Assembly (NCBI GenBank): GCA_934490165.1
Contig: CAKSTB010000027.1
Span: 1 to 25,855 of the forward strand
Length of the DNA stretch: 25,855 bases
From: an uncultured Ruminiclostridium sp.
Lineage (GTDB): Bacteria > Bacillota > Clostridia > Oscillospirales > Ruminococcaceae
Direction: 5' to 3'
Shown piece by piece: positions 13,118-23,000 of the stretch. The stretch's first letter is position 1. Every line of letters starts with the position of its first letter. The translations under genes were made by a program, and so were the position numbers. A model generated the notes under the pieces. The model was not told the origin of the DNA and did no database searches. It saw only the letters and a program-made list of their open reading frames with translations.

Positions 13118-15026
13118 TTACCATTCTCCTAACATATGTTATTTGCTCTTCTGTCAAGCCGTAGATAGAATATATGTATCTGTTTATTGTTTCAATCTTT
13201 TCTTTATCACCTTCTAAAATATTGTCAACAAATGTAGATAACATTCTATTGTCGTGCGCAGAAATATCAGGAAAAGGAAGTTCAATTAAGTTTCCTTTTA
13301 ATATCTTTACTTCGCCGAACAACCTTAAATATATAAATTGAAATAAGGCCGAATTCAAAAAAGCCATAACTGTTTTTGTGCTCATGGAAGGGATATTTGG
13401 AATAAGAATATTAGCGCTATTGAGAAAAAGGCTTGCACTATTATCATAAGCAAAAACCAGTTTTTTTGATATAAACTTATACACCAATTTTTCAGGCGAG
13501 CGGTAAATTTCTTCTTTTGCAACTTGCTGTAATTTAGTCCTGTCGTATAAAATGTAATTTTTAGCAGGTAGTAAAATATAAGGTCGGATTTCTTTTCCGG
13601 TATATATTTTTTCCATACCATCAAAGCATTCTGCGGACAGCTTTTTTTTATTGTCACCTGTGACAATCCCTAAAGCCCAAATACTACTTTGTAGAGAATA
13701 TTTACCCTTGCTTTTAACAATCCTAACTATAGATAAATCTTCGTCTGAGAGTAAATTAAGTATTAGGTTCTCGGTTTCATTCACCGTTTTTGTTTCTACA
13801 GTTCTTTTTTGACCGTCTGTGTAGACGTTGAAGCGTTCTTTGTCTGCTCCTTTTCCACATTCTATATCTACAAATTTTGTAGTTACACTTGAGAATAAGC
13901 TGTCATATGTTGTAATACTTACAAGCCCGGCTTGATTGATTATAAAATTACGAATATCTTTGTGAATCTTAACGTTCAGAATTGCTTCAGGAAAAAGAAA
14001 TCTAATCGTACCATTTTGGTTTAATTGATCATAGGCTTTTACAAAGAAAAATGAAAAAGTTTCTTTAGATGTGATGAAATCAGTGCAACTATAATCGTCC
14101 ATAGCACCCCAAGGGGGATTAGTAGCAATATAGTCGAACTTTTTTTCAAATATAGGATGTTGCTGTATTAGAGAGTTTCCCATCAGAAAGTTTAAGCAGT
14201 ATATCTGTGGGACAAATTCTATGTCCCGGTATTTCAACAACATATTGATTTTTGCAATGAGAACGGCTACTTGATCGTTATCAACTCCAAAAATTTGATT
14301 GGGGTCATTAGTAGCAACTGTCATTAAGAATGCTCCACTTCCACAACAGGGATCAAAGAACGATTCTCCATTAGAAAAATCGAAATCCTTCGTCATATTA
14401 TAAGCAATTTTTTGTGGGGTATAGTAAGAGCCAATGATATTTTTCTTGCCCTCTTGTAAATAGGATTGATATATCAATCCTAAAAAATCAAATTCATTGG
14501 TTGGTAAATCGACAATCAATAACTCATGAATAATTGCGATATTGGCATATTCATTTAAAACGTTTATAACATGCGGCTTTTCATATATTTTATTCTTTTT
14601 CAAAAGGTTGATACCCAATGAAAAAACCGCTGACATTATATCAATATTGTTTTCGTCTAAATAGTCAAGTATGTTTTGAATGAAAAAAATATTTTCTTTA
14701 TCGGTCAAGTATTCCATAGGAATAACCCGTTTTTTAGATTGTCGCTTATTAGCGCGTGTTATTAAACGTTCAGTCGATAGTGTATTGAGTTTTTTCCAAT
14801 TCCTTATAGTTGCATCAGAAACGCCGTATTTCTTTGTATCTACATAAAAAAATGTTTGTCCTTTAGATGTTTCTGCGATATCAACACCCCCACAATTCAA
14901 AGCGGTTTCAATCTCTACAAAACCCTTCTTCGCAGTAGATTTCCCTTTTCCCGTTTTAGCAAGTACACTTGTACCAATACCCGCCGCCTTGCGTATTTCA
15001 GTTTTAGTCATATCTTTATTCATCAT
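13101..15026 (-). CDS. N6-adenine DNA methyltransferase of a type II restriction-modification system
   Basis: This is a 641-residue SAM-dependent enzyme. An N-terminal region carries a helix-turn-helix-like stretch (GVSDATIRNWKK, 68-79). The catalytic core has YYTPQKIA (201-208), the SAM motif FDPCCGSGAF (224-233), an acidic ribose-binding segment GVDND and the catalytic NPPW (303-306), as in gamma-class adenine methylases (TaqI/Eco57I-like). Residues about 450-610 resemble a TaqI-type target-recognition domain (YTGKEIRPY and IELPFPD). Two adjacent ATGs (15026 and 15023) are possible; GGGA lies upstream of both. Local GC drops to roughly 30 percent, which suggests horizontal acquisition. It would protect host DNA from the overlapping downstream nuclease. 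Its recognition sequence is unknown. Confidence 0.9.
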   Translation of the reverse strand: MMNKDMTKTEIRKAAGIGTSVLAKTGKGKSTAKKGFVEIETALNCGGVDIAETSKGQTFFYVDTKKYGVSDATIRNWKKLNTLSTERLITRANKRQSKKRVIPMEYLTDKENIFFIQNILDYLDENNIDIMSAVFSLGINLLKKNKIYEKPHVINVLNEYANIAIIHELLIVDLPTNEFDFLGLIYQSYLQEGKKNIIGSYYTPQKIAYNMTKDFDFSNGESFFDPCCGSGAFLMTVATNDPNQIFGVDNDQVAVLIAKINMLLKYRDIEFVPQIYCLNFLMGNSLIQQHPIFEKKFDYIATNPPWGAMDDYSCTDFITSKETFSFFFVKAYDQLNQNGTIRFLFPEAILNVKIHKDIRNFIINQAGLVSITTYDSLFSSVTTKFVDIECGKGADKERFNVYTDGQKRTVETKTVNETENLILNLLSDEDLSIVRIVKSKGKYSLQSSIWALGIVTGDNKKKLSAECFDGMEKIYTGKEIRPYILLPAKNYILYDRTKLQQVAKEEIYRSPEKLVYKFISKKLVFAYDNSASLFLNSANILIPNIPSMSTKTVMAFLNSALFQFIYLRLFGEVKILKGNLIELPFPDISAHDNRMLSTFVDNILEGDKEKIETINRYIYSIYGLTEEQITYVRRMVNGKAD

Positions 15027-15088
15027 CAGTTCCCATAACCCTGTTTTTTCCGTTTGTGATGGTTTTTATTATTGTTTCTTCTTTTCCT

Positions 15089-15127
15089 GCGCTAAGTTTC
15101 TCCTTTATCTATGGCGGAACTTAGCGC
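15089..15127. repeat. 10-bp perfect inverted repeat at the upstream edge of the RM operon
   Basis: GCGCTAAGTT (15089-15098) and AACTTAGCGC (15118-15127) are separated by 19 bases. There is no T-run on either strand, so it is a poor terminator for the aldo/keto reductase gene. It may be an operator for the RM operon or a mark of the insertion boundary. Confidence 0.7.
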
Positions 15128-15143
15128 GGAAATTACATTCCAC

Positions 15144-16139
15144 TTATTTTAACACATTTACGATCGCGGATATTTCCTCATCGGTAAAGTCAAGCTTATT
15201 TATACACTCAACGTTTTCAACTATCTGTGCCGGGCGGCTTGCGCCTATAAGTACGGTTGCAACCGCCTTGTTGTGAAGCACCCACGAAAGCGCCATCTGC
15301 GAGAGCTTCTGACCTCTGCTCAGCGCAATTTCATTCAGAGCATTAAGACGCTTCAACATTACATCATCAAGCTGTCCATCCAGCCACGGAGCGCCGCCTT
15401 TCGCAAGACGCGAATCTTCGGGAACTCCATGGAGATACTTATCTGTAAGAAAGCCCTGATAAAGCGGTGAGAATACGGCAAGGCTCAGATTATTTTCAAG
15501 GCAGTACTTATCCAGTCCGTCACGCTCCACCCAACGGTTCAGCATTGAATATGACGGCTGGTTTACTACAAAGGGTGTCCTAAGCTCCCTGAAAATCTTC
15601 TGTATTTCCTCGGTCTGCTGTTTGTTGTAGTTCGATATTCCTACATACAACGCCTTACCCTGTCTTACTGCATTGTCAAGTGCGAGTGCGGTTTCTTCAA
15701 GAGGTGTATCAGGATCAAAGATGTGATGATAGAATATATCAACATAGTCGAGCCTCATACGTTTAAGGCTCTGGTCGAGCGAAGCGGTAAGGTACTTTCT
15801 CGAGCCGTTCTTATCGCCGTAAGGACCGGGCCACATTTCATAACCGGCCTTTGTCGAAATGCACATCTCGTCACGGAGCTCTCTCATTCCGCGGTCGAGT
15901 ATCAGTCCGAAGCTTTCCTCCGCACTTCCGTTGTAAGGGTGTCCGTAGTTGTTGGCAAGATCAAAATGTGTTATACCAAGGTTGAACGCGGTATGTACCA
16001 TTTTTTCCGCATTGGCAAAATCCGAACCGAAGCCGAAATTCTGCCATAATCCAAGCGATACTGCGGATACCTTCAGCCCGCTGTTGCCAAGTCTGTTATA
16101 TACCATTTTTTCATAACGGTTATCATCGGGAATAAACAT
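15144..16139 (-). CDS. Aldo/keto reductase, YghZ/GpAKR-like (L-glyceraldehyde 3-phosphate reductase family)
   Basis: This is a 331-residue cytoplasmic NADPH-dependent reductase with a TIM barrel. It strongly resembles E. coli YghZ: LSLGLWQNFG, GITHFDLANNYG, STKAGYEMWPGPYG, RKYLTASLDQSLKRMRLDYVDIF in two pieces, and SVLIGAS-like VLIGASRPAQ. The catalytic tetrad is Asp60, Tyr65, Lys97 and His138. YghZ-type enzymes reduce toxic aldehydes such as methylglyoxal and L-glyceraldehyde 3-phosphate, and clostridial homologues accept other carbonyls, so the natural substrate is uncertain. AAGGAG precedes the ATG. It is a single gene with its own promoter, between the zinc-ribbon gene and the RM island, and shows no sign of damage. 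Confidence 0.93.
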   Translation of the reverse strand: MFIPDDNRYEKMVYNRLGNSGLKVSAVSLGLWQNFGFGSDFANAEKMVHTAFNLGITHFDLANNYGHPYNGSAEESFGLILDRGMRELRDEMCISTKAGYEMWPGPYGDKNGSRKYLTASLDQSLKRMRLDYVDIFYHHIFDPDTPLEETALALDNAVRQGKALYVGISNYNKQQTEEIQKIFRELRTPFVVNQPSYSMLNRWVERDGLDKYCLENNLSLAVFSPLYQGFLTDKYLHGVPEDSRLAKGGAPWLDGQLDDVMLKRLNALNEIALSRGQKLSQMALSWVLHNKAVATVLIGASRPAQIVENVECINKLDFTDEEISAIVNVLK

Positions 16140-16201
16140 AGCTCTTCTCCTTTTTGCTTATCAGAACACGGCTAATGCCGATAGTATTTTCGAGTAATAT
16201 T

Positions 16202-16230
16202 ATTATATACTTTTTCCGCCGCAATTTCAA
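16202..16230 (-). promoter_or_regulatory. Promoter of the aldo/keto reductase gene
   Basis: Minus strand: TTGAAA (16230-16225), 17-bp spacer, TATAAT (16207-16202), with the ATG about 60 nt downstream. Confidence 0.75.
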
Positions 16231-16252
16231 TATCTGCCGCAACATACGGCAT

Positions 16253-16288
16253 AAAAAGCCCGCATCACCTGATACAAGCGACGCGGGC
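16253..16288 (-). terminator. Intrinsic terminator of the zinc-ribbon gene
   Basis: On the minus strand GCCCGCGTC pairs with GATGCGGGC (one G:U) and is followed by TTTTT. It lies just before the reductase promoter and separates the two units. Confidence 0.88.
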
Positions 16289-16305
16289 AGTTATTCTTAT
16301 GTAAC

Positions 16306-16839
16306 TTACCGTAAGAACTTAAGGCTGCGGATAATAGCAGGCTCTTTTGCCTTACCGGAGCAGATCTGGAAGAAGCATATGATCTTGATTACCCACAGTA
16401 CGGTTGACATTATGCCGTAAGCAACAGGTACTATGATCGTCCAGAACAGGACAGCCGTACAGATAAGCATGAGTATATTCACTACCGTGAACTTCAGTGC
16501 CTGTCTTACATGGAACATCGTATACTGCGAAGAATGGCTCGCAAGAAGCGAAATAATTATGCCGATAGTTCCGAGCAGGTAGCCGAGCATAGCAAAGACC
16601 TTATTGTCGGAAATATCCTTGGGGTCAAATTCTGCCGTATGATCGTAAGGATCATATGCGGGAGCTGCCGCATATACACCCTGGGGCGGTACTGCGTTCT
16701 GCTGAGGCGGTACTGCATTCTGCTGAGGCGGTACTGCGCCCTGAGGCTGTGCATTGGCATTGCCGAACTGTGTTCCGCACGTCGTGCAGAATAATGCGCT
16801 GTCATCCAGCTGTGTGTTGCAATTAGGACAAGTTTTCAT
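16306..16839 (-). CDS. Zinc-ribbon membrane protein with DUF4870/Tic20-like domain
   Basis: This is a 177-residue protein. An N-terminal zinc ribbon (C4-x2-C7 and C18-x2-C21) is followed by a flexible Pro/Gln linker with two and a half copies of AVPPQQN. Then comes a DUF4870-like membrane domain with hydrophobic segments at about 81-101, 116-140 and 142-160 and the characteristic FHVRQALKF. Proteins of this plan are common in Clostridia and have no defined function; a sensing or scaffold role at the membrane is only a guess. AAGGAG precedes the ATG. It is a single gene between its own consensus promoter and terminator. The linker DNA is a 21-bp tandem repeat that could change length by slippage. 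Confidence 0.88.
   Translation of the reverse strand: MKTCPNCNTQLDDSALFCTTCGTQFGNANAQPQGAVPPQQNAVPPQQNAVPPQGVYAAAPAYDPYDHTAEFDPKDISDNKVFAMLGYLLGTIGIIISLLASHSSQYTMFHVRQALKFTVVNILMLICTAVLFWTIIVPVAYGIMSTVLWVIKIICFFQICSGKAKEPAIIRSLKFLR
16685..16741. repeat. 21-bp in-frame tandem repeat in the zinc-ribbon gene linker
   Basis: Units start at 16685, 16706 and 16727 and differ by very few bases. The third is incomplete. They encode the AVPPQQN linker repeats and keep frame whatever the copy number. Confidence 0.85.
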
Positions 16840-16906
16840 ATCGATTCTCCTTCATCAAATCGTCTGCTTTCAAATGGGCAAAGTGTAGATTACACCTGCA
16901 AATACT

Positions 16907-16935
16907 ATTATAACATCGGCAAAAAACTATGTCAA
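16907..16935 (-). promoter_or_regulatory. Consensus promoter of the zinc-ribbon gene
   Basis: Minus strand: TTGACA (16935-16930), 17-bp spacer, TATAAT (16912-16907). All twelve hexamer bases match the sigma-A consensus. Confidence 0.85.
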
Positions 16936-16957
16936 CGATTTAAAGGATAAATCGTTG
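16933..16957. promoter_or_regulatory. Perfect 10-bp palindrome overlapping the -35, candidate operator
   Basis: CAACGATTTA and TAAATCGTTG are separated by 5 bases, and the left arm runs into the -35 of the zinc-ribbon promoter. A repressor bound here would block RNA polymerase. It could also act as a second terminator hairpin for the surface-protein transcript, but no T-run follows at once. Confidence 0.6.
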
Positions 16958-16979
16958 AATTTTGTCGTCGTCTGCGCGT

Positions 16980-17014
16980 TAAAAAACGGGACAGCCATCA
17001 CCCGGCTGTCCCGT
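16980..17014 (-). terminator. Intrinsic terminator of the giant surface-protein gene
   Basis: On the minus strand ACGGGACAGCC pairs perfectly with GGCTGTCCCGT, followed by TTTTTT, a few bases after the stop codon. Confidence 0.92.
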
Positions 17015-17020
17015 TGTCCG

Positions 17021-20000
17021 TTATCTTACGGATCTCTTTTTCTTTTTATTGATGATCGCTGTGCCTGTCACAACGCCGCCGCTGATGAACAGCAGAGCCG
17101 CCCACGAAATCGGATCGCTTTCGTATCCGGTATCGGGAGAAACAGGGTTTTCTGCAAGCTTTCTGAGCTTCTTTTCCAGCGCATCAACCTTTTCTGTTGC
17201 AGCCTTGCCGAGCATAGCCTTTTCGTTTTCAGAAAGACCCGCGATCATATTCTTCACGCGGTCAACCTCGCTCTTGTCGCCGAGTGTGGCATTATCCAAA
17301 GAAGAAAGTCTGCTTATCAGCTCTATCGCTTTTTCGACATTGTCGATAGAGGCAAGCGCCGCCTTCACGGTTTCAAGCTTTGCATCAAGGTCTTTTCTTT
17401 CCTCGTCGGTATAATTGCCGTCAAAGTCGCGGATAGCGCTTTCCAAAACCTTCTTTGCTTTTTCAAGTGCGTCCTTGTCGTCAAGCTTCACGTTGTCCTC
17501 GGTTATTCCGTCAACTGCCTTGATTTCCTCAGCATCTGCAACATCTTCAGCCTCAGTAATGCGATCAAGCATATCCTTTGCCTTATCTCTGAGATCTTCA
17601 AGGTCATCTCTCTGCGTGTCTGTCAGGTTATCGCTGTCGAGGAGCGCGCCAATATCATCTATCAGCTTTTCGATATCTGCGATATCGTCACTTGTCACCT
17701 TACCGATATCATAACCGTTCACGCCGTCGTCAAGACGGTTGCCTTCGTCTGTAACCTCCGCAATGCGGTCTTTCAGAGCTTCGCACTTTTCAGCGGCATC
17801 GTTCAGCTTCTTCTGCTCGTCATCGGTAGCTTCGCTGCTGTCAATCTCAAGTATCTGTCGCTCAACCGAGGATATCGTACCTGCATCATCTGACTTGACG
17901 TTATCGGCAGTAATATCACGGATAGCATCTGTAACAGACGAAATAGGCTTCATATGAACCGTATATTCAGTCAAATTGCCCACCTTATCCACCGCACGGA
18001 TCACATAAGTCATATCCGTGTCGCCTGCAAGCGTAAACTCGCCTTCAACAGGGTCGCCGTTCAGCGTTACCGACTCTAAATTTCCGTCGTCAACAGTAAC
18101 CTTCTTAGTCACATAGTAGGTCTTGCCGTTTTCAACTCCTGTAACTGCGGGAGCTGTGGTATCAAAAGTCATACCGTCCGAGCTTATATAAGCGATATTT
18201 CCGGCATTGTCTTCTATACGGACATAGACTATAACCCTATCCGCGTCCTTAGCTTCAATGCTGAAATCGCTCTTATCCGTCCAGTCGGTGACTGTACGAA
18301 TTTCAGTCTCGGAAAGTGCCTTGTCTGACTTAAAGTACATTACAGACTTAACACCGGAAGCATTGTCTGCCGCCGTAAGCTCAACATCAACATCGTTGCC
18401 AAAGAGCATACCGAATGTAACCGTGCTTATAAACTCACCGAATGCTGTGCGCTTGTTCAGTCTTACCTCACCTGTAGGCGCGGTTCTGTCGATTTTATAC
18501 AGCTCGGTAACAGCCTCGGAGATAGCGCCTGTAGCCGTATTCTTTACATAGAATGTAAGGCTTCCGTTATCGGTTTCATCAGATGCCGTCAGCGTATCTG
18601 CCCACTCACCGTCTATGTCTTTGCTCAGGCTGAGCTTCCAACCCTCGTTTGCCGTAATGACAAAGTCGGTGTTTATCCAATCATTTGAGTTTACTCTGTA
18701 CTCGCTTCCATCGGCTGTATATTCTGTAATATTCGCCGTAATACCTGTAGGCTGAGTAAGTGTGTAGTTGCCGACAGTGACATCATCGCCGGAAAGTCTG
18801 AACGTTGTAAAGCTTATCGGAATGTTTTTGCCTATCGACACAATATCAAAGGTAGGGATACCGTTTACAAGCTCCAACACATCGCCGTCAGCCACACCTA
18901 CTAACGTGGGTGTGCCGTCTATCTCGGCGGTGTTCTTTCCGTCATACTGCTTATCCTTGACCCTGAGATCAGCAATAGTCAGTACCTTAGCAGAAATGCC
19001 TGCCGTTGTGCTTTCGGGCTGAACAACTGCATAGTTTGCCGCATCGTTACCGGAGAGAGCAAAGTCTGTGAATGTCACAGTTTTGCCGACACCGACATTT
19101 TTATCGCTGTAATTAGCCTTGCCGACTGCTACAGTAACACTATCACCGTCAAGAACACCGCTAAGCGTTCCCTCGGATGTTATCTTTGCCTCGGTCGTAC
19201 CGTCATAAACCTTAGTAGCTTCAACCGTAGCGCCGCTTATCGTAACTTCCTTAGCCAGAATTTCATAAGTCATAGTCGAGGAAACCGCATTGTATACGTC
19301 TGTTTCGGGTGTCGTAATGCGAATAGTGTATACTCCGACATTCTTCGGTGCGGCAGTAATATAAGTCAGATCAGCAGCACCCGCAAACTTATATTCAATA
19401 ACAACTGCTCCGTCTGAATTTGCTCTGTAGCTCGGCTCGGGGATCGGCTTTCCGTCATAATACTTCTTGTCGGACGCATTATGGTCGATGAGTGCCGTTC
19501 TCTTGCCAACAGTCAGCTTTACCGAGGTCATAGCCGGCTCATCGCCGTTTTTGTAGCTTTCGCCCATCGGGTCATATGCCACACGAATAGTGTACTCGCC
19601 TGCGGCAAGCGTATTGAGGTACGCGTTTTTCAGTGTTACTGTGCCACTCTCAGATACCGTATAATTGCCGCTGTCGATGAGCGTATCACCGTTGTACAGT
19701 GCCGATACGGTATTGCCGTTCAGCTTGACATCAAAGCTTACGTCATTGCTGTCACGCATTGTGAAGTCTACAGCTTCGGTAACCGCTTCGGAGTCGGTGT
19801 AGATAACTACGCCCTCTGAGTTGATAACCTGAATGTTGCCGCTGACATCGGTCGCGCGAACATATACAAATGCCTTCTGAGTAGGTTCTAATGAGAACTG
19901 TGCCTTGCCGTTTTCAAGGGTCAGGGTGATAAAGTCGCCTGTAACAGAGCCCTCATCGTTAAATACAGATTCGGACAGGAGATATTCAACAGTTTTAAGA

Positions 20001-23000
20001 CCGCTGCCGCCGTCCTTTGCGGTCACGGTAACTATCTGAGTGTCCTTGAAGAACAGACCGAATGTAACCGTATTCATAAATGCCTTGAAATTATCTGCGC
20101 CGATCTCGATCTCAACATCGGGTGCGGTGATATCCGCCACACCCTCAACAGTGATCATCATATCGCTGTCAACGCTGTCTATGCGGAAGATATCGTTGCT
20201 TTCGTCACCCGCAGACCTGCTGATTTCCGTGCCGTTTACAAGCACCCTGTAGCTTTTCGTTCTTGAATAGCCGTCTGCTATCGATACGGTAAATTCATAT
20301 TCCGTGCCGTGGCGTGCGGTGTCAGCACCTGTAACGGTGTAGCCCTCACCTGACGACAGTGTGACATCATAGATCTTCAGCACGGTAACGATGATACTTA
20401 CGGTATTTCCCGCAACATCAGTTGCCCTTATCGTATGTTTTTTGTTGTCGGGTTTGATCGTCCATACACCGAGCTGTGACTGCGCGGTTGAACCGTCAAT
20501 TGATACGGTAAAGTCATTATCATCTGTAACCGTAAAGTCGATCGCGCCGTAATATGCTTTGCTGTCCTCAATGCCTGAGATAACGGGTGATTCGGTGTCA
20601 ATTTCTCCGACATAACCGCACGCACAACGTTTTTCATGGGTCATGGTATCCCAGATGCAGTCATGAACATGATTATGGATTATTGTTACGTCCGTCAAAC
20701 TATTTACACGGCCGTCAACTACATTGCCGTCCTTGTCAACAAAAGCGTAACAGTTGCCCTCGCCAACGTCTTCTGCAAGGCAGTCAATAAGTTGTTTTCC
20801 GCTGACCTTGATAGTACCGAAGCTGCCGCCTGAAAGCGTCACGTCTACATTTTCATTGATCTCAACACTGTTGAGTTTGCCTCTTGAAATTTTAAGCTTA
20901 CTGCCTGACTCAGCCGTAATGATACCGGAATGATTGGTATTGCTGATATTCAATTCACCCTCGGATTTTATGTTGCCCGCATAAAATCCCATAATAAGAC
21001 CAAGCTTTCCGTTTTTGTCAACATCAATGGTGATCTCATTTTCGCTACTGCTGCTTATAGCATAAAATTCGTTGCTCACCTTAATCGTACTTTTAAATAC
21101 GCTGTAGTAAACGATTATGCTACCTGCTCCTGTGAAAGCACCTTCAAAACCACAGAAGGTAAAGCTGCCTTCTCCGATACAGTCGATCGTTCCCTTGAAG
21201 CTTGTTCCTCCCATTGCCGTCAGCTTTCCGCCTTTTGCACAAACAGTGTTTTTGTTGATCGTACCGCCGTTAACGGTAAGCTTTGCACCGCTTTCCACGT
21301 TGAGATCGCCGCTTATTGTGCGCCCGGTTGCATCAAGCGTGAATGTGCCGCTTGTTACTGTGATATCTTCATCGATATCCGCAAGCAGTTTCAGTGTATC
21401 ACCGTCTTCCGATACGTCTAAGGCTTCAGTCAGCGTTTCATATCTTGTAGTAACGCCGTTTCTTTCTATTGCGGCTTCCATCTGCTTACCGCAACCGATG
21501 CAAGTGCCGTTTTCATCATAGCTTTCATGATTACAAAGAACAACGGTAACATCGTCCAGCTCGTCCTTCTGTGCGGCGGTATAGCTGATACCGTCAAAGC
21601 GGTAGTCCTTGCCGAGCAGATCGGCACAGGTTATTCCTTCAAATGTCGCCGTTAATATATCGTATGTTCCTCCGCAAAGCTCGGTTTTTCTTTCGGTCTC
21701 CGTGTCTTTCCGGTTAGTTCCGACGATAAGCTTATACACATTGCCTGAAATAACTTTGAGATTTCCGCTGCTTTGCCAGATGTTTTTTACTTCACCGCCA
21801 TCATTATCGACCGTCAGCATTCCGCCGTTCATTACATAGACCTGTCCGTTCATTGTACCGCCGCCGGTAATGGTCATGTCAACGTCTTTCCTAACGTAGA
21901 ATTCGCCCGAACCATTATTGAAGGTAAAACCATTCAGATCAAAAACCAGTTTACCTTTACTAAAATAGGAAACGCTGCTTTCTGTAATATCCCCAAGCAG
22001 TTTAATCTCTGCATTTTCAAAATTACTCGGTAAAGCGTATTGGGCACTTGAATAGCTGTCATAAAGCTTTGTATCGCCATCGACTGTCAGCTCCACAAGT
22101 GCATTCTGTCCACAATGGTTACACTTTTGGGTTTCAAAGTTGAAGTCGTGATCGCTTGCTATATTAAATGTTACAGTTGTGGTGTTGCCCGCCTTGTCTG
22201 TTGCTACTACAACCTGAGCTGAGCCGCTGTGTGACAGAGTAGCATATTTACCCATTGAAAGACTGATAGGGTTGCCGTTCACGGTCACACTGTCAAGGTT
22301 TGTCTCAATAAAGGTAAGCAATTTGCTGCCGCAGATATTTACTGTCTGACCGTCCTCATAGCCCTCAATAACAGGGGCTGTCTTATCAATTACGAAACCG
22401 TCCGAAGAAATATATTCTTCATTTCCTGCCTCATCGGTAAGTCTTACATAGATAACATAGTTGTTATCGGAAGCAATGCTGAATGTATCGGTGTAAACGG
22501 TAAAGGTTGCATTTGCAAGCTCCGATAAGCTCATTTCCTTATCAGACAGCAGATATTCGATTTTTACCGTCTTGCCGCTGTTGTCGGCGGCAGTGATCGT
22601 CACTGTCTTTGTTTCCTTAAAGAACAGACCGAAAGTTATACCGTTGAGGAAGCTGTTCCAGCTGTTCTCACCGAGAGTTATTTCACCTGTCGGCTTTTCG
22701 ATATCACGCCACTGTGCTGTAAGTGTGATACTTGCTATCGTATCGTCCGCTACAAGATCGGCATAGGTCGTATCCGCATCAACGGAAATATCGCCGTACT
22801 TCCAGCCGTTGAACGCATAACCGTTGCTTCTTGTCGGAGTTTCAATGCCATCAAGCACCTTATCGTTCCAACCCAGTGTTTTATTGCCAACTGCCGTGCC
22901 GCCGTCACTGTCAAAGCTTACAGTATAGGTGTTTGCTGTCCACTGCGCTGTCAGAGTAAAGCCCTCGATCACGGGTTCTGTGAAATCGTAAACAGTATCG

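Noticed and set aside
15089..15127. Inverted repeat as terminator of the aldo/keto reductase gene
   Set aside because: The loop is long (19 bases) and no T-run follows on the transcribed strand.
16955..17893. 312-codon plus-strand open frame antisense to the surface-protein stalk
   Set aside because: It runs through the terminator and into a well-supported minus-strand gene, has no family resemblance, and reflects the codon bias of the real gene.
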